DNA of 64,000 nt from an uncultured Mycobacteriaceae bacterium (GTDB lineage Bacteria > Actinomycetota > Actinomycetes > Mycobacteriales > Mycobacteriaceae). The notes beneath the pieces were generated by a model. That model made no database searches and was not told where the DNA came from. It saw nothing but the letters and a program-made list of their open reading frames with translations. The DNA is taken from the NCBI GenBank assembly GCA_902826815.1, contig CADEGF010000022.1, positions 29,561 to 93,560 of the forward strand, in the 5' to 3' direction. Both the position numbers and the translations under genes were made by a program. Shown here piece by piece: positions 26,061 through 35,360 of this stretch (positions are counted from its first letter, which is position 1; each line of letters begins with the position of its first letter).

Positions 26061-27287
26061 TTACGCGATGGCGCCGGAGTCCTTGAGTTCCTCGATGCGA
26101 TCCCATTCCATTCCGAGTTCCATCAGCACGATCTCGGTGTGCTCGGACGCCTGCGGCGCGCGCGTCGTTTCCAACGGCTCGTGGTTGAACTGAACCGGGC
26201 CGCGGACCACCTTGAACGGTTCGCCGCCGTCGGCCGCGTCCACCTCGACGATCATGTCGTTGGCGATGGCCTGCTGGTCGGTGGCGAGGTCGAGGAAGCT
26301 CTGGAACGGCGCCCACTGGCCCTTCATCGTCTTGAGGTGCTCGCGCCAGTAGTCGAAGGGCAAGCTGGCGATCGACTCGGCGATGAGTTCGGCTGCCGCG
26401 GCGGCATTCTCGATGAGCGGCATCACGTCGGAGAACCGCGGATCGTCGGCGAGCTCGGGCAGACCGAGGTGGGTGAACGCATCGCGGATGTAGCCGGTGG
26501 GGCTGACGATGCACAGGTTGATCGTGCCGCCGTCGGACGTCAGATAATTGCCGAGGAACGGATTCACCGTCGGGCCAACGGAATCCGGCATCAGTGAGCG
26601 CATCGTCTCACCGACCTCCATGCCCTGGGTCATGCTGGCTCCGGCAGACCACCACGCCGTGCTGAGCAGGGATACATCGAGCTCGACGGCCTCGCCGGTA
26701 CGTTCGCGGTGAAACAATGCCGCCGATATTCCACCGGCGATGTTCATCCCGCCGATGGAGTCGCCAAACGCCGGAATGCCCTGCGACAGGGCACCGTTGA
26801 TCTCCTCCGGCGTCAACGCATGGCCGACGCCGCTGCGGGTCCAGAACGCGGTGCCGTCGAACCCGCCGATGTCACGCTCGGGCCCCTTGTCCCCGTATGC
26901 GCTGCCACGGGCATAGATGATGTTCGGGTTGGCCGCGCGGATGTGCTCGACGTCGAACTTGTTCTTCTGGCGCTGCGCGGGCATGTAATTGGTGAGAAAG
27001 ACGTCGGCGGTCTTGGCGATCTCGTAGAGGACTTCCTGCCCGCCGGGTGTCGACACGTCGATGCCGACGCTGCGCTTGCCGCGGTTGGGATGCTCCATCA
27101 GCGGGTGGCGGTCGGCCTGCAGTTGGATACCACCCATGTAGAGGAAGCCGCGCTGAGTGTCACCGCGGACCGGGTGCTCCACCTTGATGACGTCGGCGCC
27201 CCAGTCGGCGAGGATCGCTCCGGCCGCGGGGACGAACGTGAACTGCGCGACCTCGAGGACGCGGACGCCCTCCATCACCTTGATCAT
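26061..27287 (-). CDS. CaiB/BaiF-family CoA-transferase, 408 aa
   Basis: Class III CoA-transferase. GVRVLEVAQFTFVPAAGAIL and ADWGADVIKVEHP start the fold, and the catalytic aspartate is Asp176 in AFGDSIGG. It moves CoA between a donor thioester and a free acid, an ATP-free alternative to the FadD ligases in this cluster, or it may act as a racemase. It is coupled to the P450 gene by an ATGA overlap at 27284, so the two share the promoter at 28530. Distinct from the second CaiB gene at 38054. Confidence 0.88.
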   Translation of the reverse strand: MIKVMEGVRVLEVAQFTFVPAAGAILADWGADVIKVEHPVRGDTQRGFLYMGGIQLQADRHPLMEHPNRGKRSVGIDVSTPGGQEVLYEIAKTADVFLTNYMPAQRQKNKFDVEHIRAANPNIIYARGSAYGDKGPERDIGGFDGTAFWTRSGVGHALTPEEINGALSQGIPAFGDSIGGMNIAGGISAALFHRERTGEAVELDVSLLSTAWWSAGASMTQGMEVGETMRSLMPDSVGPTVNPFLGNYLTSDGGTINLCIVSPTGYIRDAFTHLGLPELADDPRFSDVMPLIENAAAAAELIAESIASLPFDYWREHLKTMKGQWAPFQSFLDLATDQQAIANDMIVEVDAADGGEPFKVVRGPVQFNHEPLETTRAPQASEHTEIVLMELGMEWDRIEELKDSGAIA

Positions 27288-28507
27288 GGGTTAAACGTAA
27301 CCGGAAGCGCCGTCGGCGATCGGAAGGGCTGCCCGTAGATGTAGGTGTCTTCCTCGGTGACCATCTTGATGTCGGTCAATCGGTCGAGCAGGCATTCCAG
27401 CGCGACGCGCGTCTCCATCCTGGCCAGGTGCAATCCGAGGCAGGTGTGTTCGCCCGCGGCAAAAGAGATGTGCGGCACGCGTTTCCGGCGGATGTCGAAC
27501 TCCTCCGAGCGCTCCCACCGGTTTTCGTCCCGGTTCGCCGAGCCGATGCAGACGTCGATCACCGCCCCCTGGGGCAGCGTCACCCCTTCGAGTTCGGTCT
27601 CCTCGGCGGCGTAGCGCTGCACCGTCGTCAGCGGCGTCTCGAAGCGCAGCCCTTCCTCGATCGCCGGGCCGATCAGCTCGCGGTCGGCCTGGACCGCACG
27701 GAACTGGTCGGGGTGGGTGAGCAACAGGAACAGCAGATTGCCCGACGACCGGTACGTGGTCTCGAGCCCCGCGGGCAGCAGCAGCCGCAGGAAGGAGTAG
27801 ATCGCCTCGTCGTCGAGTTTGTCGCCGTCGATCTCCGCGGACACCAGATCGCCGATGATGTCCTCGGTCGGCTTCGACCTGCGCTTCTCGATCTGCTCGC
27901 TGAAGTAGTCCTTCAGTGCGGCCGACGCCTCGAAAGCCCGCTTGTACCTGACGTGATAGCTGATCAGGTCGACCGCGTGCCTGCGAAAGAACGGCAGGTC
28001 TTCCTCGGGCAGTCCGAGCAGCTTGGAGATCACCCTGGTGGGGAACTCCAGGGTGAAGTCCTTGACCAGATCGGCGTTGCCCGCTTCGACGAACTCATCG
28101 ATAAGCGCATTGACCACCGGCCTGACGATCTCGGGCTCCCACCGCTGCAGCGACCGCGTCTTGAACGCCGCGGACACGAGATTGCGGTGCTCCCAATGCT
28201 TCTTACCCTCCATCGCCAGGATGGTCGGTCCCATGAACAGGCCGACGGTGGAGTCGTAGATGTGCGAGTTGAACGCCTTGCTGTCACGGAACACCCGGTT
28301 CACCGCGTCGAAGGACACCGCGGCATAGAGGTTCTCGGGTCGAAAGTCTTCGGAAGCCTTCGTCCAGTCCATGACGCTGCCGAGGAAGACGCCGCTTGTC
28401 TCGTGTCGCCGTCGCTCGAAGATGGGGTAGGGGTTGCGAAGGAGGTCGGCCGCTTCGTCGGCCGTGACGTCGAGCACCGGCGTATCCACGTGAGGAATCT
28501 CCACCAT
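27284..28507 (-). CDS. Cytochrome P450, 407 aa
   Basis: Soluble bacterial P450. I-helix LLPAGLETTYRS (Glu-Thr where many have Asp-Thr), ExxR in EEGLRFE, and heme loop FAAGEHTCLG with the cysteine ligand at residue 356. The long FMGPTILAMEGKKHWEHRN stretch is the C-helix region. It would hydroxylate an unactivated carbon, drawing electrons from a ferredoxin coded elsewhere. First gene of a two-gene operon with the CoA-transferase; operator copy 6 covers its promoter. Confidence 0.92.
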   Translation of the reverse strand: MVEIPHVDTPVLDVTADEAADLLRNPYPIFERRRHETSGVFLGSVMDWTKASEDFRPENLYAAVSFDAVNRVFRDSKAFNSHIYDSTVGLFMGPTILAMEGKKHWEHRNLVSAAFKTRSLQRWEPEIVRPVVNALIDEFVEAGNADLVKDFTLEFPTRVISKLLGLPEEDLPFFRRHAVDLISYHVRYKRAFEASAALKDYFSEQIEKRRSKPTEDIIGDLVSAEIDGDKLDDEAIYSFLRLLLPAGLETTYRSSGNLLFLLLTHPDQFRAVQADRELIGPAIEEGLRFETPLTTVQRYAAEETELEGVTLPQGAVIDVCIGSANRDENRWERSEEFDIRRKRVPHISFAAGEHTCLGLHLARMETRVALECLLDRLTDIKMVTEEDTYIYGQPFRSPTALPVTFNP

Positions 28508-28528
28508 CTTCCGACGGACTGCGATAGG

Positions 28529-28547
28529 TACTGTAAAGATTACAGTA
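28529..28547. promoter_or_regulatory. Candidate TetR operator copy 6 (perfect 19-base palindrome)
   Basis: TACTGTAAAGATTACAGTA: all eight outer bases of each arm are complementary, the best copy in the window. On the minus strand TACAGT would be the -10 of the P450 gene, about 15 bases before its ATG. It lies 51 bases beyond the end of the ligase gene (28598). Confidence 0.75.
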
Positions 28548-28597
28548 TCGGCGTACCGAAGGATACGGCGGAGCGGTTTCGCGCCCGTCAGATCAGG

Positions 28598-30253
28598 TCA
28601 GGCGCCCTCACTGAGCGCCTGCTCGCGGGCCCACCGGTAGTCGGCCTTACCCGCCGGGCTGCGTTCGATGACGGGCCGGAACACCACCGCTTTCGGCAGC
28701 TTGTAGCGCGCGATGACGCCAGCCGCGTGCTCGATGAGTTCCTGCGCGTCGGCCGTCGCGCCGTCGACGAGGGAGACGACCGCGACGACCTCCTGACCCC
28801 ACCGCTCGCTGGGTCGACCGGACACCACCACGTCGCGAACCGCGGGGTGCGACAGCACCGCGCTCTCGACTTCCTCGGCGAAGATCTTCTCGCCGCCGGA
28901 GTTGATGGTCACCGAGTCGCGGCCGAGCAGTTCGATGCCGCCCTCGGCCAGGTGCCGCGCGCGGTCACCAGGGATCGAGTACCGCACGCCGTCGATGACG
29001 GGGAAGGTTTTGGCGGTCTTGGCCGCATCGCCCTTGTAGCCGAGCGGCACGTAGCCACGCTGCGCGAGCCAGCCCATCCCGTCGTGGCCGGGCTCGAGGA
29101 TCGAGTCAAGGTGCTCGCCCGCGACGCTGGTGTCGGGCCCGGCGTTGAACTTTCCGGTCGACACCGCACCCGGCGTCGACATGTGACTCATCTGGATGCC
29201 GGTCTCCGACGATCCGATACCGTCCATGACGATCAGGCCAGGCTTGATGTCGATGAGGCGCTGCTTGGCGGTCGGCGTCAAAAGGGCGCCGCCGTTGGCG
29301 ACGACCGCGAGCGACGACACGTCTGCGGTACCCCGTTCGATGGCATCGGCGATGGGCCTGGCCATCGCGTCGCCGACGACCTGAACGGTGAGAATTTTCT
29401 CCCGCTCGACCGTCGCCACCACCTCGTCGGCGTCGAATTTGCCATGTGTATCAGGGAATACCACCGTCTGGCCGGTCGTGAGTGCGGTCATGACGGCCCA
29501 CTGCGCCGCACCGTGCATGAGCGGCGGAAGCGTGAAGATCTTGGTGCCGGGATTCTCCGCGACGCGCTTCGCGATCTCGTCATACGAGCCTGCGGTCTCG
29601 CCGGTGTACATGTTCCTGCCGCCGAACGACGTCATGAAGATGTCGTGCTGACGCCACAGCACGCCCTTCGGCATCCCGGTCGTTCCCCCTGTGTAGAGCA
29701 CGTACAGGTCGTCGGGCGACGGTTGAACCGGTGGCGGCTCCGACGCGCCAGAGGACACGATCGACTCGTAGTCGACGGCGCCGTGCACCAGGTCGTTGCC
29801 GGAATCGTCGGCGATCTGGATCAGCACCCGCAGGTGCGGCAGGTGGGGGAGCACTTCGCCGACGCGGGGAGCGAAGCTGGCGTGATAGAGCAGCGCGGTC
29901 GCACCGGAGTCCGCGAGCAGGTACTCCAGCTCGTTCTTCACATACCGGTAGTTGACATTGAACGGAGCGACCCGCGCCCGCCACGCGCCGAGCATCCCCT
30001 CGACGTACTCAGGCCCGTTGTAGGCGTAGAGGCCGAGCAGGTCCTGGCCCACCTCGTGACCGGCCAGCTCCGAGCGTTCGGTGTGGCAGCCCAGCCCTCG
30101 TGCGTGTAGGTAGGCCGCGAGCCGGTTCGAGCGCTCGACGACCTGCGCGTAGGTGTAGCGGCGGTCGCCCTGGATGATGAACTCGCGGTCGCCGATGGAG
30201 GAGGCGACGGCCTCGGCGGTGGCGGGGACGGTGAATTGCGTTGTGGCGCTCAT
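28598..30253 (-). CDS. Acyl-CoA synthetase, FadD19-like, 551 aa
   Basis: Adenylate-forming ligase with LYTGGTTGMPKGVLWR (ATP loop), GIGSSETG (A5), GRDSVTINSGGEKIF (hinge) and SPAGKADYRWAR (C-terminal lysine). The GVLWR, GDAMARP and ADYRWAR blocks match FadD19-type steroid side-chain ligases as I remember them. ATG 30253 is chosen over an in-frame TTG 12 bases earlier. It is last in an operon with a Rieske oxygenase, a cysteine-hydrolase-fold protein and a hotdog protein (32517 to 28598). Confidence 0.88.
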   Translation of the reverse strand: MSATTQFTVPATAEAVASSIGDREFIIQGDRRYTYAQVVERSNRLAAYLHARGLGCHTERSELAGHEVGQDLLGLYAYNGPEYVEGMLGAWRARVAPFNVNYRYVKNELEYLLADSGATALLYHASFAPRVGEVLPHLPHLRVLIQIADDSGNDLVHGAVDYESIVSSGASEPPPVQPSPDDLYVLYTGGTTGMPKGVLWRQHDIFMTSFGGRNMYTGETAGSYDEIAKRVAENPGTKIFTLPPLMHGAAQWAVMTALTTGQTVVFPDTHGKFDADEVVATVEREKILTVQVVGDAMARPIADAIERGTADVSSLAVVANGGALLTPTAKQRLIDIKPGLIVMDGIGSSETGIQMSHMSTPGAVSTGKFNAGPDTSVAGEHLDSILEPGHDGMGWLAQRGYVPLGYKGDAAKTAKTFPVIDGVRYSIPGDRARHLAEGGIELLGRDSVTINSGGEKIFAEEVESAVLSHPAVRDVVVSGRPSERWGQEVVAVVSLVDGATADAQELIEHAAGVIARYKLPKAVVFRPVIERSPAGKADYRWAREQALSEGA

Positions 30254-30272
30254 CGAATCTCTCAAGAGCCTT

Positions 30273-30887
30273 TCAGGGCTGGTGCGGCAGCAGCTTGATC
30301 ATCAGGCCGGTTGCTTCGGATAGTACGGTGCCGTCGGCATCGGTCATCGTCGCGGTGATGAACGCCTTGCGCCCCTCGAGCCGGTCGATCCGACCGCGCG
30401 CGACCAGGGGTTCGTCGATCGGGGTGACCTTCTTGTAGTCGACATGAAGGTACGCCGTGCGGCTGATCGGCCGGTCCGCTGCGGACACGATCATCCCAAA
30501 GTGCCAGTCAAAGAACAGCGGTATCACCCCGCCGTGCACGGCGTTGTTGCCTCCGACGTGGAAGCGGCTGAAGTGGCCTTCCATCGTGACGCCGTCGGGT
30601 CCGTACTCGGCGAGGGTCCACGGCGGAACCAGCGGATGGCCGAGGCCGGGCAGATGCGGGGCGCGGCCCGCGGGTGCGACGCCCTGCGGCGCCCTGTGCA
30701 CCTCGAGCTGTTCGCAGAGCTCCTCGATGCGCCGGGCGCCGTCGGTCCACAGTTCGCCGTCGGGTGCGGTGGACACCACGATGTCCTGCAGCCTGCGCAT
30801 CGCCGACATGAATCGGCCCATCTCCGGCGGTGCGTCGATGGGTTCGATCGGCGGAAAGCCGCGGGTCTCGTGGCTGGTTTCGGTCAC
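30273..30887 (-). CDS. Hotdog-fold thioesterase-like protein, 204 aa
   Basis: C-terminal hotdog domain: NNAVHGGVIPLFFDWHFG is the helix with the active-site Asp, and TAYLHVDYKKVTPIDEPL the following strand. Tesmin-like or PaaI-type acyl-CoA thioesterase. The first 85 residues hold a helical region similar in placement to that of the 4666 protein. GTG 30887 forms a four-base overlap with the upstream stop; GTG 30893 is an alternative. The long in-frame extension to 31541 is only antisense read-through of the neighbour in another frame. Confidence 0.75.
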   Translation of the reverse strand: MTETSHETRGFPPIEPIDAPPEMGRFMSAMRRLQDIVVSTAPDGELWTDGARRIEELCEQLEVHRAPQGVAPAGRAPHLPGLGHPLVPPWTLAEYGPDGVTMEGHFSRFHVGGNNAVHGGVIPLFFDWHFGMIVSAADRPISRTAYLHVDYKKVTPIDEPLVARGRIDRLEGRKAFITATMTDADGTVLSEATGLMIKLLPHQP

Positions 30888-31498
30888 GTCCACGCCGCAA
30901 TCAGATCCGACGTGGTAGTCACCGTCGCCAGCAGCGAGATGGTGTGGTCGATGATCGCGTCGGCGTAGTCGGCGGGGATACCGGCGACGGCATCGCGCGG
31001 GACGACGACGCGGTAGCCCTTGTTCACCGCGTCCATCACGAGGTTGGTGATCGCGATGTTCACCGATACGCCGACGGCGACGATCGTCGTCACTCCCAGG
31101 TTTCGAAGAACGGAGTCGAGGTCGGTGCCGCCCATCGGCCCCACGCCGTGCCATCGGTGCAGCTCGACATCGTCTGGCGCAGGGCCGAATTCGGGCATCA
31201 GCGTGGCCCCTTCGCTGCCGGGACTGATGTCGACCTGTTTGGTTCCCATCGCGAAGATCGGCGCGTTGTGGTTGGCGCCGAGACCGTCGGGCCTTCGCTG
31301 CACGAGGCAGTGCACGATCTGCACGCCGGCTTCCCGGGCAACGGGGAGCAGTCGTCCGATGTTGGGCAGCGCCTCGCGTTGCGCCGCCTTGGCGAGAGCG
31401 CCGAGGCCGGCGTTGGGGCCGACGACGGCGCCCTGGAGTTCTTGCGTGACGAGAGCGGTGTGCGCAGGCGCCGCGATGTCGGCGAGGTCGATGGTCAT
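30884..31498 (-). CDS. Isochorismatase/cysteine-hydrolase-fold protein, catalytic residues missing, 204 aa
   Basis: Isochorismatase-like fold: ALVTQELQGAVVG at the N-terminus and IVAVGVSVNIAITNLVMDAVNKGYRVVVPRDAV near the C-terminus. In active members the first block carries a catalytic Asp (DMQ) and the second a Cys (NxCV); here these read QELQ and NIAI, so the usual Cys-Asp-Lys triad appears lost. It may be a binding protein or use another mechanism. Overlaps both neighbours by four bases, so it is a fixed part of the Rieske operon. Confidence 0.75.
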   Translation of the reverse strand: MTIDLADIAAPAHTALVTQELQGAVVGPNAGLGALAKAAQREALPNIGRLLPVAREAGVQIVHCLVQRRPDGLGANHNAPIFAMGTKQVDISPGSEGATLMPEFGPAPDDVELHRWHGVGPMGGTDLDSVLRNLGVTTIVAVGVSVNIAITNLVMDAVNKGYRVVVPRDAVAGIPADYADAIIDHTISLLATVTTTSDLIAAWT

Positions 31499-32517
31499 AC
31501 CGATGCGGGCACCTCGCCGGGTGGGGTGGCGGGAACTTCATAGAACTGCGTGGCCCATTTACGCATGGCCATATAGGGTTTCGCGTCCACCTTCGACAGC
31601 GCGGGGTTTTCGACGTACTCCTGGTAGCGCCAGATGTTGAGATCGTCCCAGACGGTTCCCATGAATTGGCGCTCGACCTTCTCGCGCACCGCGTCGGGCG
31701 GTACGTCGGAGGTGTCGCCGGGCAACCGCGGCCACCAGATCGAATAGAACATGTCGGAGTACCCCTCCTCGACGGGGGTGCAGGCGAAGATCAGCCGGTG
31801 GTTCGACGAACCCTCGAACGCGCTGATCGCAAAGCCAAGCCCGGAGAAGTGGCTGTGGATGTAGAGCGCCATCTTGTCCGGGTCGTCGCCGCGGGCGTCG
31901 GGCCACCCGGTGAGGAAACGCCACTCTTCGTCCACGGCCTCCCAATTGAGGCACACGGGAGTGACGGTCGCGCCGTGCACGTAGTGGAAGTGCGCGCTGT
32001 CTGGGCCGTTCTCCGCGACGATCTGCGGATGTACGGGCTCACGCTCGGCGCGGCTCGAAAACTCCGGATACGGACGGTAATACGCGTCAGGGTCGGTCGG
32101 GAACTGCGGGAACTTGTGAAAGAGGTCCGGCATCTCCCACTGCGGATCCTCGCCGTCGGGTTGATGCCAGACGAACACGCAGCCGTACTGTTCGCGCACC
32201 GGGTAGACCCGCAGTCGCAGCGCTTTGTTGGGGCGGTCGGGCTGGTAGGGGATGTAGCGGTTGGTGCCGTCGGGTCCCCAGCGCCAGCCGTGGAACGGGC
32301 ATTCGACGCAGTCGCCGACCACCTTGCCGCCGTGGCCGATGTGCGCACCGAGGTGGCGGCAGTGTCCCGACATCACGTGAAGTTCGCCTGCCTCGTCGCG
32401 ATAGGCGACCAGGTCCTCACCGAAGTACCGCAGCGGCTTCACCTCACCCGTGGCGATCTCGGCCGACCAGCCGACCATGAACCAGCCGGTGACCTTCCAG
32501 GTGAAGGGGACTTTCAC
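31495..32517 (-). CDS. Rieske [2Fe-2S] oxygenase, KshA-like, 340 aa
   Basis: Terminal oxygenase of a Rieske non-heme iron system. Rieske ligands: Cys53 and His55 (CRHLGAH), Cys73 and His76 (CPFHGW). Mononuclear iron ligands: Asp173, His176 and His181 in NGPDSAHFHYVH. Size and motifs resemble 3-ketosteroid 9-alpha-hydroxylase KshA, which opens ring B; the exact substrate here is not shown. No reductase gene lies nearby. GTG 32517 follows AAGGAGG. First gene of its operon, divergent from the flavin monooxygenase. Confidence 0.88.
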   Translation of the reverse strand: MKVPFTWKVTGWFMVGWSAEIATGEVKPLRYFGEDLVAYRDEAGELHVMSGHCRHLGAHIGHGGKVVGDCVECPFHGWRWGPDGTNRYIPYQPDRPNKALRLRVYPVREQYGCVFVWHQPDGEDPQWEMPDLFHKFPQFPTDPDAYYRPYPEFSSRAEREPVHPQIVAENGPDSAHFHYVHGATVTPVCLNWEAVDEEWRFLTGWPDARGDDPDKMALYIHSHFSGLGFAISAFEGSSNHRLIFACTPVEEGYSDMFYSIWWPRLPGDTSDVPPDAVREKVERQFMGTVWDDLNIWRYQEYVENPALSKVDAKPYMAMRKWATQFYEVPATPPGEVPASV

Positions 32518-32546
32518 GCGGGCCTCCTTCGGCGCCGAAGCTATCC

Positions 32547-32565
32547 AACGGAAGATATTACAGTA
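32547..32565. promoter_or_regulatory. Candidate TetR operator copy 7
   Basis: AACGGAAGATATTACAGTA: the right half is perfect, the left half degenerate. It lies between the divergent Rieske operon (32517) and the flavin monooxygenase operon (32613). TACAGT at 32559-32564 is a likely plus-strand -10, with transcript start near 32572. Confidence 0.55.
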
Positions 32566-32612
32566 TAGTTTTCGGCAGTTTGGACCCAGCGACAGCGCAA
32601 GGAGGCGTGGCG

Positions 32613-34229
32613 ATGTCAGGTGGTCGCTTCGACGCGATCGTCATCGGTGCCGGGTTCTCCGGTCTCTACGCGCTGCACCGGCTTCGAAGTCTCGGGCTGC
32701 GGGCCATCGTCGTCGAGCGGGCCGACAAGGTCGGCGGCACATGGCTGTTCAACCGCTACCCGGGTGCGCGCTGCGATATCGAGAGCATCGAGTACTCCTA
32801 CAGCTTCTCCGACGAGATCCAGCAGGAGTGGGTGTGGACCGAGACGATGCCAGCCCAGCCCGAGATCGAGAGGTACCTCAACTTCGTCGCCGACCGGTTG
32901 GACCTGCGCCGCGACATCGTCTTCGACACAGGCGTGGTCGCGATGACATTCGACGAACCGACCGCGACGTGGACGGTGGAAACCGAAGGGGGAGAGGCGT
33001 TCACCGCTAAGTTCGTGGTAGCCGCGGCGGGGATACTCTCCGCGCCGCTCGAGCCCGACATCGCGGGGATGGACACGTTCGCGGGCACCTCGTTGTTCAC
33101 CAGCCGCTGGCCACGGGACGACGTCGATCTCAGCGGTAAGCGAGTCGGCGTGATCGGCACCGGCTCGACGGGTGTGCAGCTGATCCCGGTCGTCGCCAGG
33201 CAGGCGGAGAAACTCACAGTGTTCCAGCGCTCGCCTGCCTACACGCTGCCGTGGAATATCCGCGCCTTCGAGCCCGGTGAGCTGGACCAGATGAAGGCCC
33301 GCTACAACGAGATCCGCGCCGCGCAGCGTGCGCACATGATCGGGGCGGCGCGCCTGTCGGCGTTCTCGGTGATGTTCGAGATGATGGCCAACCCGCCGCT
33401 GAAGACCGCGTCACGGGAGGACCAACTGCGCGCGATCGAGGACAACGGTGTGATGGGCGCGCTCAGTTGGGGCGACGTGTTCTTCGATATCGAGTCCAGT
33501 CAGATGGCCGCCAAGCTCTATGGCGAGGCGGTCGCACGTATCGTTGCCGACCCCGACACCGCGGCATCGCTGACACCGACCCATCCGTTCGGCTGCAAGC
33601 GCCCGATCATCGATCAGGGCTACTACCAGACATTCAACCGCGACAACGTCTCTCTTGTCGATCTGCGCAAGGCGCCGATCCGCGCGGTCACGCCGACGGG
33701 TATCGCCACCGAACAGGGTCCTCACGAGCTCGACGTGATCATCTACGCGACCGGCTTCGACGCGATGACCGGCGCGCTCAGCCGCATCGACATCCGCGGA
33801 CGCGACGGGGTGTCGGTGAAGGACTTCTGGGCCGGTGAGGGTCCGCTCAGTTATCTGGGACTCGCTGTCGCGGGATTTCCGAATCTCTTCATCGTGCAGG
33901 GTCCCGGGAGTCCCGCGCCTGCAAGTAATTTCGTCGCAGCGCTGGAACAGCACATCGAGTGGATCGGCGACTGCATCACCTACCTGCACGCTAACGAGTA
34001 CCGCACGATAGAGGCGCAGCCCGAAGCACAACAGGACTGGATCGAGCACATCACATCGCTGGTCGCGCCGACGGTGCTCGTCCACTCCAGCTGCAACTCC
34101 TGGTACAACGGCGGCAACGTCCCTGGAAAGAAGCAGATGTACATGGGCTACACCGGCGGGATACCCGAGTACCGGAGGCGGTGCGACGAGGTCGCCGCGG
34201 CCGGCTACAGCGGATTCAAGCTTGCATAG
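32613..34229 (+). CDS. Flavin-dependent monooxygenase (Baeyer-Villiger-like), 538 aa
   Basis: Class B flavoprotein monooxygenase. FAD loop GAGFSG is at residues 12-17 and the second Rossmann loop is GTGSTG. GGTWLFNRYPGARCDIES is a typical BVMO segment. The BVMO fingerprint FxGxxxHxxxWP reads FAGTSLFTSRWP, with Phe in place of His, so Baeyer-Villiger activity is likely but not assured. ATG 32613 is chosen for the AAGGAGG upstream; an in-frame ATG at 32580 lacks one. Coupled to a hydrolase four bases downstream. Confidence 0.88.
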   Translation: MSGGRFDAIVIGAGFSGLYALHRLRSLGLRAIVVERADKVGGTWLFNRYPGARCDIESIEYSYSFSDEIQQEWVWTETMPAQPEIERYLNFVADRLDLRRDIVFDTGVVAMTFDEPTATWTVETEGGEAFTAKFVVAAAGILSAPLEPDIAGMDTFAGTSLFTSRWPRDDVDLSGKRVGVIGTGSTGVQLIPVVARQAEKLTVFQRSPAYTLPWNIRAFEPGELDQMKARYNEIRAAQRAHMIGAARLSAFSVMFEMMANPPLKTASREDQLRAIEDNGVMGALSWGDVFFDIESSQMAAKLYGEAVARIVADPDTAASLTPTHPFGCKRPIIDQGYYQTFNRDNVSLVDLRKAPIRAVTPTGIATEQGPHELDVIIYATGFDAMTGALSRIDIRGRDGVSVKDFWAGEGPLSYLGLAVAGFPNLFIVQGPGSPAPASNFVAALEQHIEWIGDCITYLHANEYRTIEAQPEAQQDWIEHITSLVAPTVLVHSSCNSWYNGGNVPGKKQMYMGYTGGIPEYRRRCDEVAAAGYSGFKLA

Positions 34230-34232
34230 CCG

Positions 34233-35360
34233 ATGAAGACCTCGCAGCGGGCCTATCGGATGGGTCGGGATTTCGCGGGTGTGCTGCCGCGCGCACATGC
34301 TGCGCTGAGAACCTCCGGTGACTGGAAACCGTTGTCGCCGACGGGTGCACGCCAGCTCGGCGAGGTGGTGCTCGACGAACTCGCGCTGTCGGGGATGACA
34401 CTGACGGCGCCGCCGCCGAAACTGGAACGCACCTTGGCCTCGTGCGAGGCCGCGGCTGAAGAGCTGTCCGCACTGGGCGTCGAGGGGGCACACGCCAGCC
34501 CGGAACCCCTGGCGGTGCAAGCGCTTCGCCGCCGTCGCCTCGGCAGGCTGACCTACGAGAAGCTGAAGTTCACTCACGATCCGACGCTGCCGAATTCGTT
34601 GACGGCAGTCGGTTTCGGCGGGCCCGCGACCGCGGTGGCACACCTGTGCAGAACCATTGACGAGGCGCGGCCGTGGCTGGTGTGGGTGCACGGCGCAGGC
34701 CAGGGCCAACCGATCGACCTTCTGTTTTCGCGGGCCAGGCGCATCAGGGATGAGCTCGGCTTCAATATCGCGCTACCGATCCAGCCGGGCCACGGTTCGC
34801 GGCGCAATGCGTGGCCGCCGTATCCGAACATGGATCCCCTGAGCAATGTGGCGGGAATGATGCGCGTCGTCTCGGAGGTCCGCGCCCTCGTGCGGTGGCT
34901 GAGGCCGCAGTCGACCGTGATGGCGGTGTCCGGGGTTTCCATGGGAAGTCCGGTGGCAGCGCTGGTTTCGCATTTCGAGCAGGTCGACGGTGTGGCCGTG
35001 TACACGCCGATCCTCGGGTTGAACGCAATGATCTCCCAGCATCTCGGCCGTTGGGGCCCATCGGTCGACGACACGATCGCGCTCCTCGGGTCGGACACTG
35101 TGGCCGCGGTGGCATCCGCGGTCGATCACACGGCAGTCGAGCCGACGGCGCCGCCGCGTGGACGCCTCGTCGTGGGCGCCTGGCACGACCGGATGGCCAT
35201 GCGTGAGCCCGCCATTGCGCTGCACGACCGTTGGGGCGGTGAGTTGTTCTGGCACAGGGGAAGCCACGTAGGACATCTCTTCGCGGGCGGTGTGCATGGT
35301 GCCTCAGAGAAGTTCCTGCGCACACTCAGTGCGGGAGACGGCCGCCGATCGTCCGGGTGA
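34233..35360 (+). CDS. Alpha/beta hydrolase, 375 aa
   Basis: Alpha/beta-hydrolase fold. LVWVHGAGQG gives the oxyanion-loop HG motif, the nucleophile elbow is GVSMGS with Ser236, and HVGHL near the C-terminus can supply the catalytic histidine. Following a Baeyer-Villiger-like enzyme, it is a natural candidate to open an ester or lactone. Its end overlaps the convergent IclR gene by 35 bases. The first 100 residues are helical and not typical of small esterases. Confidence 0.82.
   Translation: MKTSQRAYRMGRDFAGVLPRAHAALRTSGDWKPLSPTGARQLGEVVLDELALSGMTLTAPPPKLERTLASCEAAAEELSALGVEGAHASPEPLAVQALRRRRLGRLTYEKLKFTHDPTLPNSLTAVGFGGPATAVAHLCRTIDEARPWLVWVHGAGQGQPIDLLFSRARRIRDELGFNIALPIQPGHGSRRNAWPPYPNMDPLSNVAGMMRVVSEVRALVRWLRPQSTVMAVSGVSMGSPVAALVSHFEQVDGVAVYTPILGLNAMISQHLGRWGPSVDDTIALLGSDTVAAVASAVDHTAVEPTAPPRGRLVVGAWHDRMAMREPAIALHDRWGGELFWHRGSHVGHLFAGGVHGASEKFLRTLSAGDGRRSSG

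Noticed and set aside
27428-30109. 893-residue plus-strand reading frame, the longest in its region
   Set aside because: Antisense to the P450 and FadD19-like ligase. Composition (His, Arg, Gly-rich) is typical of high-GC shadow frames.
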